From Rubellimicrobium thermophilum DSM 16684 (GTDB taxonomy: Bacteria; Pseudomonadota; Alphaproteobacteria; Rhodobacterales; Rhodobacteraceae): a stretch of 64,000 nt of DNA. The stretch is from the NCBI RefSeq assembly GCF_000442315.1, contig NZ_KE557320.1, forward strand, positions 435,135 through 499,134. The letters run 5' to 3'. Each line of letters opens with the position of its first letter. Position 1 is the stretch's first letter. Shown in pieces: positions 50,585 through 59,654 of this stretch. The notes under the pieces are model-generated. The model did no database searches and was not told where the DNA came from. It saw only the letters and a program-made list of their open reading frames with translations. A program made the translations under genes and the position numbers.

Positions 50585-51855
50585 GACAGGGCCGCCGCCC
50601 GCCGGTCGAGCATGTCCTGGGTGATCAGCGTCACACCCTTCTCGCTGACGCGGAACCACTTCGCGTCTTCCTCGGGATCCTCGCCCACGATCAGCCCCTC
50701 GGGAATCGTGACACCGCGGTCGATGACCACGCGGCGCAGCCGCGCATGCCGGGCCACCGTCACATAGGGCAGAACCACGGCATGATCGAGCACCGCATAG
50801 GAATTGGTGTGCACCTGCGTGAAGAGCAGCGAATTGCGCACCTCGGTGCCCGAGATGATGCACCCGCCCGAGACCATCGAGGACACGGCGCTGCCCCGCC
50901 GGCCATCCTCGTCATGGATGAACTTCGCCGGGGGGGTCATCTCGGCATAGGTCCAGATGGGCCAGTCGCGGTCCCACAGATTGAGGTCGGGGATGAAGTT
51001 GGTCAGGTCGATATTCGCCTGCCAGAAGGCATCCACCGTCCCCACATCCTTCCAGTAGGCCGGCGCCCCCGGATCGCGCACGCAGGAGATGTCGAAGCGA
51101 TGCGCCCGCGCCTTGCCCGCCGCGACGATGCGGGGGATCAGGTCGTTGCCGAAATCATGCGAGGAGCTCGCATCCTCGGCATCCTTCAGCAGCAGCTCGC
51201 GCAGATAGGGCCAGGCGAAGACATAGATCCCCATGGAGGCCAGGGCCTTGTCCGGGTCCTCGGGCGTGCCGGGGGGGTTCTTCGGCTTCTCGAGGAAGTC
51301 GGTGATGCGCCCCTCGGCGTCCACCGCCATCACGCCGAAGGCCGAGGCCTCCTCGCGCGGGACCGTGAGACAGCCGATGGTGACATCCGCCCCGCTGTCG
51401 CAATGCTCGCGGATCATCACCTCGTAGTCCATCTTGTAGATGTGATCGCCGGCGAGGATGATGATGTAATCGACCTCGTAGCTGTCGATGATGTCGATGT
51501 TCTGCGTGACGGCATCGGCGGTGCCGCGATACCAGTTCTCCTCGCCCATGCGCTGGCTGGCCGGCATGATGTCGAGGAATTCGCCCCGTTCGGCGCGCAG
51601 CACGTTGTTCCAGCCGCGCTGGATGTGCCGGATGAGGCTGTGGGCCTTGTACTGGGTGGCGACGCCGATCTTGCGGATGCCGCTGTTGAGGGCGTTCGAC
51701 AGGGCAAAGTCGATGATCCGGGCCTTGCCCCCGAAATAGACGGCAGGCTTCACGCGCTTGTCGGTCAGCTCGCGCAGGCGGCTGCCGCGTCCTCCGGCCA
51801 GGACAAAGGCCATGGTCCTCTGCGTCAGGCGACGGTTCTGTGGCGTCGTCGTCAT
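50581..51855 (-). CDS. glgC: Glucose-1-phosphate adenylyltransferase
   Basis: Makes ADP-glucose, the committed step of glycogen synthesis. The 424-residue product has the nucleotide-binding [21 protein letters not shown] near residues 19-39, [12 protein letters not shown], the catalytic [19 protein letters not shown], the glucose-1-phosphate binding FLEKPKNPP, and a left-handed beta-helix C-terminus ([20 protein letters not shown]) that carries allosteric sites in the family. The frame is intact. The glgA start overlaps its stop. Confidence 0.97.
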   Translation of the reverse strand: MTTTPQNRRLTQRTMAFVLAGGRGSRLRELTDKRVKPAVYFGGKARIIDFALSNALNSGIRKIGVATQYKAHSLIRHIQRGWNNVLRAERGEFLDIMPASQRMGEENWYRGTADAVTQNIDIIDSYEVDYIIILAGDHIYKMDYEVMIREHCDSGADVTIGCLTVPREEASAFGVMAVDAEGRITDFLEKPKNPPGTPEDPDKALASMGIYVFAWPYLRELLLKDAEDASSSHDFGNDLIPRIVAAGKARAHRFDISCVRDPGAPAYWKDVGTVDAFWQANIDLTNFIPDLNLWDRDWPIWTYAEMTPPAKFIHDEDGRRGSAVSSMVSGGCIISGTEVRNSLLFTQVHTNSYAVLDHAVVLPYVTVARHARLRRVVIDRGVTIPEGLIVGEDPEEDAKWFRVSEKGVTLITQDMLDRRAAALS

Positions 51856-51870
51856 CGGGCTCCTCCCCTG

Positions 51871-54074
51871 TCAGACCTCGTGCCGGAAGATCAGCGTGGA
51901 CAGCGGGGGCAGGGTCATCTCTGCCGACCGGGGCTGCCCCATCCACGACACCTCCTCTGCGATGACGCCGCCCTGATTGCCCCGGTTCCCTCCGCCATAG
52001 ATCGCGGCATCGGTGTTCAGCACCTCGGCCCAGCGGCCGGGCCGCGGCAGGCCGACGCGCATCCGCCGTTCCACCGGCGTCATGTTGCAGGCTACGACGC
52101 AAGGCGCGTCATGGTCGAGGCCGAAGCGGGCCCAGACGAAGACGGAATTGTCCGCATCCCCCCCCTCGATCCACTGGAATCCTTCGGGTTCGCAGTCGCG
52201 GACATGCAGGGCGGGGGTGGCGCGGTAGAGCGTGTTGAGATCGCGCACCAGGCGCTGGATGCCGCGGTGTTCCGGCCCATGCGCGGGGGCGTCCCAGTCG
52301 ATCTGGCCGCGATGGTTCCATTCGGCGCGCTGGCCGAACTCGCAGCCCATGAACAGCAGCTTCTTGCCCGGATGGCCCCACATGAATCCGTAATAGGCGC
52401 GCAGATTGGCGCATTTCTCCCACCAGGATCCGGGCATCTTGGCGATCATGCTGCCCTTGCCGTGGACGACCTCGTCATGGCTGATCGGCAGGATGAAATT
52501 CTCGCTGAAGGCATAGTGCAACCCGAAGGTCATCAGGTTGTGATGCCATTTGCGATGGACGGGATCGTGCTGCATGTAGCGCAGCGTGTCGTTCATCCAT
52601 CCCATGTTCCACTTGTAGCCGAAGCCGAGGCCCCCTGCATCCACCGGCCGCGAGACGCCGGGAAAGGAGGTGCTCTCCTCGGCGACGGTCATGATGCCGG
52701 GATGGCGGGCATAGGCCAGGGTGTTCATCCGCTGGAGGAAGTCGATCGCCTCAAGGTTCTCGCGCCCGCCATGGATGTTGGGGATCCATTCCCCCTCCCG
52801 CCGGGAATAGTCGCGGTAGAGCATCGAGGCCACGGCATCCACGCGCAGCCCGTCGAGATGGTATTCCTCGAGCCAGTAGAGCGCGTTGGCGATCAGGAAA
52901 TTCGCCACCTCCCGCCGGCCATAGTTGTAGATCAGGGTGTTCCAGTCCTGATGGAATCCCTCGCGCGGGTCCTCGTGCTCATAGAGGGCGGTGCCGTCGA
53001 AACGGGCGAGGCCATGGGCATCGGTGGGGAAATGCCCCGGCACCCAGTCGAGCAGAACCCCCATCCCCGCCCGATGCGCGGCATTGATCAGATCGCGCAA
53101 TTCGTGCGGCGTGCCGAAGCGGATCGTGGGGGCATAGAGGCCGACCGGCTGATAACCCCAGGAGCCGTCGAAGGGATATTCCGAAAGCGGCATGAACTCC
53201 AGATGGGTGAAGCCCATGTCGCGGACATAGGCGATCAGGTCCTCCGCGGCCTCGCGGTAGGACAGCGGCCGCCCCCCCTGATCCCAGAGCCGCTTCCAGG
53301 ATCCCAGATGGACCTCGTAGATGGCGATGGGGGCATCGCGCCGCTGGCGGGCGGCGCGTTCGGCCATCCAGTCGCCGTCCGTCCAGCCGTAACCCCGGAT
53401 GTCGCGGATGACGCTGGCGGTTTCGGGGGGATGCTGGGCGCCGAAGCCGACCGGATCGGCCTTGAGCGGCAGAAGCTGCCCATGGGGGCCGATGATCTCG
53501 TACTTGTAGAGGGCGCCTTCGAGGGCATGGGGGATGAAGATCTCCCACACGCCGGTGCTGCCGCGTCGCCGCATGACATGCCGCCGGCCGTCCCAGGCGT
53601 TGAAGTCGCCCACCACCGAGACGCGCCGCGCATTCGGGGCCCAGACGGCGAAATGCGTGCCCTCCACCCCGTCGAGGACAAGGCGATGCGCGCCCAGCGC
53701 CTCCCACAGGCGCTGATGCGTGCCCTCACCCAGCAGATATTCGTCGAAATCCGTCAGGACGGGGCCGAAACGATAGGCGTCCTCATGCTCCCACTGGCCG
53801 CCATGGCCGCGCCCGCGCAGCCGGTAGGGCCGGCCCGGCGGGATCGTGCCGGCGAAGAGCGGCCCTTCGAGACGGGGCAGGGGATGTTCCTGCCCGTCCA
53901 CCACGGCGGCCATCTCCTCGGCGCCGGGGTCGATGGCGACAACCCAGATCGCGCCCCCCTTTCATGCGGGCCCAGCACCGCAAAGGGATCGTCATGGGTT
54001 CCGGCGATCAGACGCCGGATGTCGGAGCGATCGATCGGCGGGACGGCGCTGGCTGTCATGTCTGGCGCTTTCAT
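51871..54074 (-). CDS. glgB: 1,4-alpha-glucan branching enzyme (frameshift near N-terminus)
   Basis: GH13 enzyme that introduces alpha-1,6 branches. Corrected length 734 residues. The first frame gives [21 protein letters not shown], the N-terminal module. The second frame gives the rest: CBM48 ([20 protein letters not shown]), [44 protein letters not shown] with the nucleophile, IMTVAEEST with the acid/base, and [16 protein letters not shown]. One G is missing in the run at 53954-53959. The start is either 54074 or the ATG at 54059; neither has a strong ribosome-binding site. It is the first gene of the glg run. Confidence 0.95.
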
Positions 54075-54190
54075 GAGGCGATCATAGGGGTTGCCCGATG
54101 GACGGCAAGACGGACCGCATCCGGCGGCGCCAGGGCAGAGGGCCGTCTTCCTGCCGTCTCCGCCCGTCCGTCTCCGCGCGCCGCCGCGAA

Positions 54191-54253
54191 GGCCCCCGCG
54201 ACCGGCCCCCGCGACCGCCCCCGCGACCGCCCCCGCGACCGGCCCCCGCGACC
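54191..54253. repeat. Five-copy 12/13-base tandem repeat upstream of glgB
   Basis: Five head-to-tail units of GCCCCCGCGACC, with or without an extra G, fill 54191-54253. Further imperfect CATCGCC repeats run to about 54340. The stretch lies in the 279-base gap between frcA and glgB (54075-54353), which holds no supported gene. Units are not spaced like CRISPR repeats. Confidence 0.8.
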
Positions 54254-54353
54254 GGCCACTGCGTCCTGACCGGACGCGCATCGCCCGCCGCATCGCCTGC
54301 ACGCCGGGCCCATCGCCCATCGCCGGTCCCATCGCCGGGCGCGCTCTCCGGCC

Positions 54354-55160
54354 TCAGGCGGCCTTCATCTCCTCCGGGACCTTGGCCCCGGTCATGTAGG
54401 CCACCGCGTCCGACATCGTGTGCGCCTTCGGATCGATGACGCAGAGCCGCCGGCCGAGCCGATGGACATGGATGCGGTCGGCCACCTCGAAGACATGCGG
54501 CATGTTGTGCGAGATCAGGATGATCGGGATGCCGCGGGCCTTGACGTCCAGGATCAGCTCGAGAACGCGGCGCGATTCCTTGACCCCGAGCGCCGCCGTC
54601 GGTTCGTCGAGGATGATGACCTTGGATCCGAAGGCCGCCGCGCGGGCGACGGCCACGCCCTGCCGCTGGCCGCCCGACAGGGTCTCGACCGCCTGGTTGA
54701 TGTTCTGGATCGTCATCAGGCCCAGCTCGCTCAGCTTTTCGCGGGCGAAGGCTTCCATGCGCGGCCGGTCGAGCTGCCGGAACAGGCGCCCCATGAGGCC
54801 CGGCTTGCGCAGCTCGCGCCCCATGAACATGTTGTCGGCGATCGACAGGGCAGGGGACATGGCCAGCGTCTGATAGACCGTCTCGATGCCGGCCTCGCGC
54901 GCCTCGGTGGGGTTGCGGAAATGGACCGGCCGGCCCTCCAGCCGGATCTCTCCCTCGTCGGGGATCACCGCGCCAGAGATCGCCTTGATCAGCGTCGACT
55001 TGCCCGCGCCGTTGTCCCCGATCACGGCGAGGATCTCGCCGGGATAGAGGTCAAAGTCGCAGCGGTCGAGAGCGACCACCTTGCCATAGCGCTTGGTCAG
55101 GCCGCGCGCGGTCAGGATCGGTTCGCGGGACGAGGAAGGGGACTGCATGTCGAGAGGCAT
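54354..55160 (-). CDS. frcA: Fructose-type ABC transporter ATP-binding protein
   Basis: A 268-residue single-domain ATPase closely resembling rhizobial FrcA. Walker A GDNGAGKSTLIKA near residue 47, Q-loop ETVYQTLAMSPALSIADN, signature ETLSGGQRQGVAVARAAAFG, Walker B VIILDEPTAALGVKESRR, H-loop LISHNMPHVFEVADRIHVHR. The C-terminal MSDAVAYMTGAK is shared with the FrcA group. I chose the ATG at 55160, which overlaps the frcC stop by one base (TGATG). It powers FrcBC. Confidence 0.9.
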   Translation of the reverse strand: MPLDMQSPSSSREPILTARGLTKRYGKVVALDRCDFDLYPGEILAVIGDNGAGKSTLIKAISGAVIPDEGEIRLEGRPVHFRNPTEAREAGIETVYQTLAMSPALSIADNMFMGRELRKPGLMGRLFRQLDRPRMEAFAREKLSELGLMTIQNINQAVETLSGGQRQGVAVARAAAFGSKVIILDEPTAALGVKESRRVLELILDVKARGIPIILISHNMPHVFEVADRIHVHRLGRRLCVIDPKAHTMSDAVAYMTGAKVPEEMKAA

Positions 55161-56222
55161 CAGGACGCCACCTTTCTGATCCACTGGTCCACAAGGACCG
55201 CCACGATGATGAGCACGCCGATGAAGAAGTAGGTCCATTGCGGATCCGTCCCCATCATCCGCAGGCCGAGCGAGACGACGCCCACGATCAGCGCCCCGAA
55301 CAGTGCGCCGAGGATCGATCCCCGCCCGCCGAAGAGCGAGATGCCCCCGATCACCACGGCGGTGATCGACTGGATGTTTGCCTCCTGCCCGGAGGTCGGC
55401 GAGACCGATCCGATCCGTCCGATCAGCGCCCAGCCGGCAAAGGCGCAGATCAGCCCCGACAGCGTATAGACGGAAATCAGCACCCGCTTCGTGTTCACGC
55501 CCGAAAGCTGGGCCGCATCGGGATCGTCCCCCACGGCATAGACATGCCGCCCCCAGGCCGTGTGCCGCAGCGCATAGGCCAGACCCAGCACAAGGATCAG
55601 CATGAACACCACGCCATAGGTGAAGGTCGCCCCGCCGAGCCGGAAGCTCTGCCCGAAGAACTGCAGGATGGGGGCTTGGGCCTCGATGTCCTGCGCGCGG
55701 ATCGTCTCATTGCGCGAGAACAGGAAATTGGTCGCCAGGAACACCTGCCAGGTGCCCAGCGTGACGATGAAGGGCGGCAGCTTCATGTAGGCCACCAGCA
55801 GGCCGTTGATCAGCCCGCAGCCCAGCCCCACCAGCAGCCCGCACAGCACCGCCAGTTCCGGCGGCAGGCCATAGCGGAAGGTGAACTGCCCCATCACCAC
55901 CGAGGACAGCACCATGATCGCCCCCACCGACAGGTCGATGCCTGCGGTCAGGATGACCAGCGTCTGCGCAGCGGCGACGATGCCGACGATCTGCACCTGC
56001 TGAAGGACAAGCGACTGCGATCCGGCAGAGAAGAACCGCCCCCCCACCAGCAGCGCGAACAACGCGATCGCCGCCAGCAGCACGATCAGCGGCACGAGCG
56101 AGGGCGTGACATGCAGCGCATGCTGCATGCGGCGCAGCAGCGTCGGCTTCTCATGGAACTCGGCCACCGACTTCGTCCCGGCGCACCTTCACGACGGCTT
56201 CGAAATTGTCTGTCTGGCTCAT
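55160..56222 (-). CDS. frcC: Fructose-type ABC transporter permease (frameshift at N-terminus)
   Basis: Inner-membrane permease of the RbsC family, about 353 residues. The long frame from 56167 includes ILTAGIDLSVGAIMVLSSVV, GLINGLLVAYMKLPPFIVTLG, GRHVYAVGDDPDAAQLSGVN and VVIGGISLFGGRGSILGAL. Upstream, one frame over, lies MSQTDNFEAVVKVRRDE from an ATG at 56222 with a strong GGAGGAGG site, reading toward VAEFHEKPTLLRR. One extra base near 56172-56178 joins the two, so the GTG at 56167 is probably not the start. Followed without gap by frcA. Confidence 0.88.
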
Positions 56223-56251
56223 GGGCCTCCTCCCTGCGCAAGCCCGGATGC

Positions 56252-56309
56252 GCCGGGACGGACCGCGCGGCCCGTCCCGGCAGGATCACTCCGGGGTCCG
56301 GGGACCCCG
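56252..56309 (-). terminator. Two hairpins between frcB and frcC
   Basis: A 10-bp stem (GCCGGGACGG with CCGTCCCGGC, 56252-56281) and an 8-bp stem (CGGGGTCC with GGACCCCG, 56292-56309) lie in the 110-base gap between frcB and frcC. They probably raise frcB transcript over frcCA by blocking decay or partly ending transcription. Confidence 0.55.
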
Positions 56310-56332
56310 CCGATCAAGCCTCGCCTGCCGGC

Positions 56333-57349
56333 TCAGCCCCAGCAGAGCTCGAGGCCCTCCTCGACCGAGATCGACTCCACCCCCTCGACGGGCTCGGCCG
56401 CGATCAGACGAACGCCGGTGTCGAAGAAGTCCTTGCCGGGCGTGTTCTCGGGCAGGGTGCCGTCGGCGGCATAGCGGGCGATCGCCTCGATCCCCAGACG
56501 GGCCATGTCGAGCGGATACTGCTGCGAGGTGGCCGCGATCACGCCATCGGCGACGTTCTGCACGCCGGGGCAGCCGCCATCGACCGACAGGATCATCACG
56601 TCATCCTCGCGGCCGACGGCCCGCAGCGCCTCGTATGCGCCGGCGGCAGAGGGCTCGTTGATCGTGTAGACGACATTGATGTCGGGATCGCGGGCCAGCA
56701 GGTTCTCCATCGCCCGGCGGCCGCCCTCCTCGTTGCCGTCGGTCACGTCATGGCCGACGATGCGCGGGTCGTCCTCATCGCCGATGACATTGGGATCCTT
56801 CACGTCGATCCCGAAGCCGGTCATGAAGCCCTGGTCGCGCAGCACATCCACCGTGGGCTGGCTCACATTGAGGTCGAGGAAGGCGATCTTCGCATTGGCC
56901 GCCTCCTCGCCCAGCCGTGCCGCGGCATACTGGCCGATCAGGCGCCCGGCCTCGAAATTGTCGGTGGCAAAGGTGCTGTGGGCCGCGTCGATCGGGTTGA
57001 GCGGCGTGTCGAGCGCGATCACCAGGATCCCCGCATCCCGCGCCTGCTGGACCGAAGAGACGATGGCCGAGGAATCCGACGGCACCAGCAGGATCCCGTC
57101 CACGCCATTGGCGATGCAGGTCTCGATGGCCTGCACCTGGCTTTCATGGTCGCCGTCGATCTGGCCGGCATAGTTGTAGAGGGTGATGCCCGCCGCATCG
57201 GCCGCGGCCTGGGCGCCCTCGCGCATCTTGACGAAGAAGGGGTTGGTCTCGGTCTTGGTGATCAGGCAGGCCGAGATGCCGTCCTGCGCGCTGGCCGCGC
57301 CGGCCACGGCGATGAGCGCCAGGGCAGACCCGGCAAGAAGCGTCTTCAT
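56333..57349 (-). CDS. frcB: Fructose-type ABC transporter substrate-binding protein
   Basis: A 338-residue periplasmic binding protein resembling rhizobial FrcB. Signal peptide [21 protein letters not shown], then [98 protein letters not shown] and a final GLELCWG. In the family, FrcB binds fructose and also ribose and mannose. The ATG at 57349 has GGAGGATCATC upstream on the minus strand. It is divergent from the ROK regulator. Confidence 0.9.
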   Translation of the reverse strand: MKTLLAGSALALIAVAGAASAQDGISACLITKTETNPFFVKMREGAQAAADAAGITLYNYAGQIDGDHESQVQAIETCIANGVDGILLVPSDSSAIVSSVQQARDAGILVIALDTPLNPIDAAHSTFATDNFEAGRLIGQYAAARLGEEAANAKIAFLDLNVSQPTVDVLRDQGFMTGFGIDVKDPNVIGDEDDPRIVGHDVTDGNEEGGRRAMENLLARDPDINVVYTINEPSAAGAYEALRAVGREDDVMILSVDGGCPGVQNVADGVIAATSQQYPLDMARLGIEAIARYAADGTLPENTPGKDFFDTGVRLIAAEPVEGVESISVEEGLELCWG

Positions 57350-57439
57350 GATGATCCTCCCACATGCTGCGCGGCCCTGCCGGGCCGCTGCCGCCCCGAT
57401 TCCGGGGACGCGCCGATTACAGCCCCATTCCGCGGGGGC

Positions 57440-57462
57440 GTCAATAAATAAATCATCTTGAC
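57440..57462. promoter_or_regulatory. Inverted repeat in the frcB/ROK divergent promoter region
   Basis: GTCAA, 13 bases of almost pure A/T, TTGAC. It lies in the only AT-rich patch of the 155-base divergent region (57425-57475), with TATAAA and TTATAAG just beside it. A likely operator for the ROK repressor overlapping the frcB promoter. Confidence 0.5.
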
Positions 57463-57504
57463 TTATAAAAATCCCGGTTTCCTAATCCCGGCAGGGAGGA
57501 CATC

Positions 57505-58704
57505 ATGACCAGGGCCGCAGTGCGCAGCCTCAGCCAGGGGGCGACCCAGCAGGGCGTGCGGGATCACAATGCCCGGCTCATCCTGTCCACGCTGCAGCGG
57601 CACGGGCCGCTGCCGGGCAGCGATCTGGCCCGCATCGCGGGTCTCTCGCCCCAGACCGTCTCGGTCATCCTGCGCAGCCTCGAGGCGGACGGTCTCGTGA
57701 CACGCGGACAGCCGCAGCGCGGCCGCGTGGGCAAGCCGGCGATTCCCGTCGCCCTGGCCCCGGACGGGGTGTTTGCCTTCGGGCTCAAGCTCGGACGGCG
57801 CAGCGCCGATCTCGTGCTGGCCGATCTCACCGGCGCCCTGCGGGGGGCGCTGCGCAGCACCTATCGCTGGCCGGAACCGCAGGCCCTCCTCGGTTTCCTG
57901 CGCGACGGGATGGAGCGCCTTACAGCCTCCTTCGACGAGGTCCTGCGGGCGCGCATCGCCGGAATCGGCATCGCCATGCCCTATGAGCTCTGGAAATGGC
58001 ACGAGGTGCTGGGCGCGCCGCCGCATTCCCTCGCCGCATGGGAGGGGCTGGATCTTGCCGCGGCGATCGGGCGCTTCTCGGATCTGCCGGTCTTCGTCCA
58101 GAATGACGGCACCGCGGCCGCAAGGGCCGAACATGTCTTCGGGCGCGGGCGGGAATTCCGCGATTTCGCCTATCTCTTCGTCGGCTCCTTCATCGGCGGG
58201 GGGGTGGTCCTCAACCATTCGGTCTACGAAGGCGCCTTCGGCAATGCCGGCGCCTTCGGCTCGCTGCCGGCCCGGCGTTCCGACGGCGCCGAGGCCCAGC
58301 TCATCGACACGGCCTCGCTGCATCTGCTCGAATCGGCGCTGGCGGCCGAGGGCTTTCCCACCGCCCGCCTCTGGGCCGAGCCGCAGGACTGGACGGGCTT
58401 TCCCCCCGCCCTCGACGACTGGATCGCCGCCACCGGGGCCCAGCTCGCGCGGGCCGCCGTCACCGCCTGCGCGGTGGTCGATTTCGAAGCCGTCCTGATC
58501 GACGGGGCCTTTCCGCCTGCCATCCGCAGCCGCCTCGTCGCCGCGGCCCGGGCGGCTCTCGAGGGGCTGGACCGGCGCGGCCTCTCTCCCATCCGGCTCG
58601 AGGAAGGGCGCGTGGGCGCCAATGCTCGCGCGCTGGGTGCGGCGACCGCGCCGGTTTTCGCGCGCTACCTGCTCAACACCCATGCCCTGCTGACGACCGG
58701 CTAG
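57505..58704 (+). CDS. frcR: ROK-family transcriptional repressor of the frc genes
   Basis: A 399-residue ROK/NagC-type repressor. The N-terminal winged helix (GVRDHNARLILSTLQRHGPLPGSDLARIAGLSPQTVSVILR split over about residues 17-57) is followed by the ROK sugar-binding domain: FAFGLKLGRRSADLVLADL, IGIAMPYELWKW, VFVQNDGTAAARAEHVFG and VGSFIGGGVVLN. The usual ROK zinc cysteine cluster is not evident. It is divergent from frcB, as in the rhizobial frc locus, hence the gene symbol. CAGGGAGGACATC precedes the ATG. Confidence 0.85.
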   Translation: MTRAAVRSLSQGATQQGVRDHNARLILSTLQRHGPLPGSDLARIAGLSPQTVSVILRSLEADGLVTRGQPQRGRVGKPAIPVALAPDGVFAFGLKLGRRSADLVLADLTGALRGALRSTYRWPEPQALLGFLRDGMERLTASFDEVLRARIAGIGIAMPYELWKWHEVLGAPPHSLAAWEGLDLAAAIGRFSDLPVFVQNDGTAAARAEHVFGRGREFRDFAYLFVGSFIGGGVVLNHSVYEGAFGNAGAFGSLPARRSDGAEAQLIDTASLHLLESALAAEGFPTARLWAEPQDWTGFPPALDDWIAATGAQLARAAVTACAVVDFEAVLIDGAFPPAIRSRLVAAARAALEGLDRRGLSPIRLEEGRVGANARALGAATAPVFARYLLNTHALLTTG

Positions 58705-58722
58705 GATCAACAGCCGGCCGGA

Positions 58723-59397
58723 TCAGGACCGGGGCCGCCCCGCCGGGGGGCGGGGCGTCGGCGGCTCTCCGCGATCGGCCCGCCAGGCGCGCACCCGCTC
58801 CGGATCATGCCGCGACAGGATCCGCAGCCATTCCGCCACTGCCCGGCGGACAACCGGCTCGGCGTCGGTGGCCAGCCTGGCGCACCAGCCCAGGATCCTT
58901 TCGCGCGCTGCGATGTCGGCGGGCTTGGGATGCCGTCCCTTCGTCCAGGGCAGGGTGAAGGTCAGCGCCGCCCGCCGTGTCCAGGGATGGGCCGATCCCA
59001 CCCATCCTTCCACCGCCTCGAGCCGCCGCGGATCGGCGACCAGGCGGCGCGATCCGGCCTGCGCGGCATGATCGGCGATGGCCGCCTCGTCGAACTGCGG
59101 CACCCATGAGGCGACCAGCCGCCAGACCGCCTCGTCATCGGGGCGGATGCGCGCCTGCGTCAGCAGCCTGGCCGCCGCGATCCGGGCCTCGTGCACATTG
59201 CTGTCCCACAGGCCGGCGGCCAGGGCGATCCGCCCGGCCAGATCCGTCTGCGCCCGCCAAAGACCGGCCAGCTCTGCGATCTGCGGCCCCGCCACGCCCA
59301 GATAGCGCCGCGGCGCCCGGTGCCGGGCGGCCATCGCCGCGGCCCGTGCCGCATCGCCCCGCGCCTCCAGCGCGGCCAGAGCCTCCTGCGGGGTCAC
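58723..59397 (-). CDS. DNA alkylation repair (AlkD-like) protein
   Basis: A 224-residue all-helical HEAT-like protein resembling AlkD/AlkC-type DNA glycosylases that remove alkylated bases. Seen are LGVAGPQIAELAGLWRAQ, GLWDSNVHEARIAAARLL, a W-x-x-S/D pattern with WVPQFDEAAIADHAAQ, HPWTRRAALTFTLPWTKG and EPVVRRAVAEWLRILSRHDP. The C-terminus is a Pro/Arg tail. It starts at the GTG at 59397 overlapping the stop of the preceding 75-residue gene (GTGA); the ATG at 59436 lies inside that gene. Confidence 0.85.
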   Translation of the reverse strand: MTPQEALAALEARGDAARAAAMAARHRAPRRYLGVAGPQIAELAGLWRAQTDLAGRIALAAGLWDSNVHEARIAAARLLTQARIRPDDEAVWRLVASWVPQFDEAAIADHAAQAGSRRLVADPRRLEAVEGWVGSAHPWTRRAALTFTLPWTKGRHPKPADIAARERILGWCARLATDAEPVVRRAVAEWLRILSRHDPERVRAWRADRGEPPTPRPPAGRPRS

Positions 59398-59621
59398 GTC
59401 GCGCCGGCCAGCCGCCGCGTCTTGATCGCGAACCACGGCGTCTTGTCGGGCTGGATCGTGTTCGCGACGATGATGGCCTCGACCTCGTCGAACTCGACGA
59501 GATTCAGCTCCTCGGCCTGCGCCTTGGGGATGTAGACCTGCTGGTCATTGTCCTGCCGCACCGCAAAGGCCGGGCCGTTGTCCAGGCTTTCGATCACGTA
59601 GCAGACCACCTTCTGCGCCAC
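59394..59621 (-). CDS. Unknown 75-residue protein between glmS and the AlkD-like gene
   Basis: I do not recognise a named family. The sequence is beta-rich and acidic in the middle: MAQKVVCYVIESLDNGPAFA, VYIPKAQAEELNLVEFDEVE, AIIVANTIQPDKTPWFAIK. The IPK-x-A-x-x-L-x-L-x-x-x-D-x-V pattern recalls small beta-barrel or AbrB/OB-like folds (weak inference). It has no signal peptide. It lies 33 bases after glmS on the same strand and is coupled to the AlkD-like gene by GTGA. AGTAGGAGCAGCC-type sequence is near its upstream side, but no perfect site decides the start. Confidence 0.65.
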   Translation of the reverse strand: MAQKVVCYVIESLDNGPAFAVRQDNDQQVYIPKAQAEELNLVEFDEVEAIIVANTIQPDKTPWFAIKTRRLAGAT

Positions 59622-59654
59622 GGCGACCCTCTTGTGCCAGATGCAGGGCTGCTC

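Noticed and set aside
50746..54087. A 1113-codon open frame on the plus strand opposite glgC and glgB
   Set aside because: It is antisense to two well-supported enzymes. High GC at third positions leaves long stop-free shadows on the other strand, and its translation shows no family motif.
54191..54253. CRISPR array
   Set aside because: The units are 12-13 bases and contiguous, with no spacers and no cas genes nearby.
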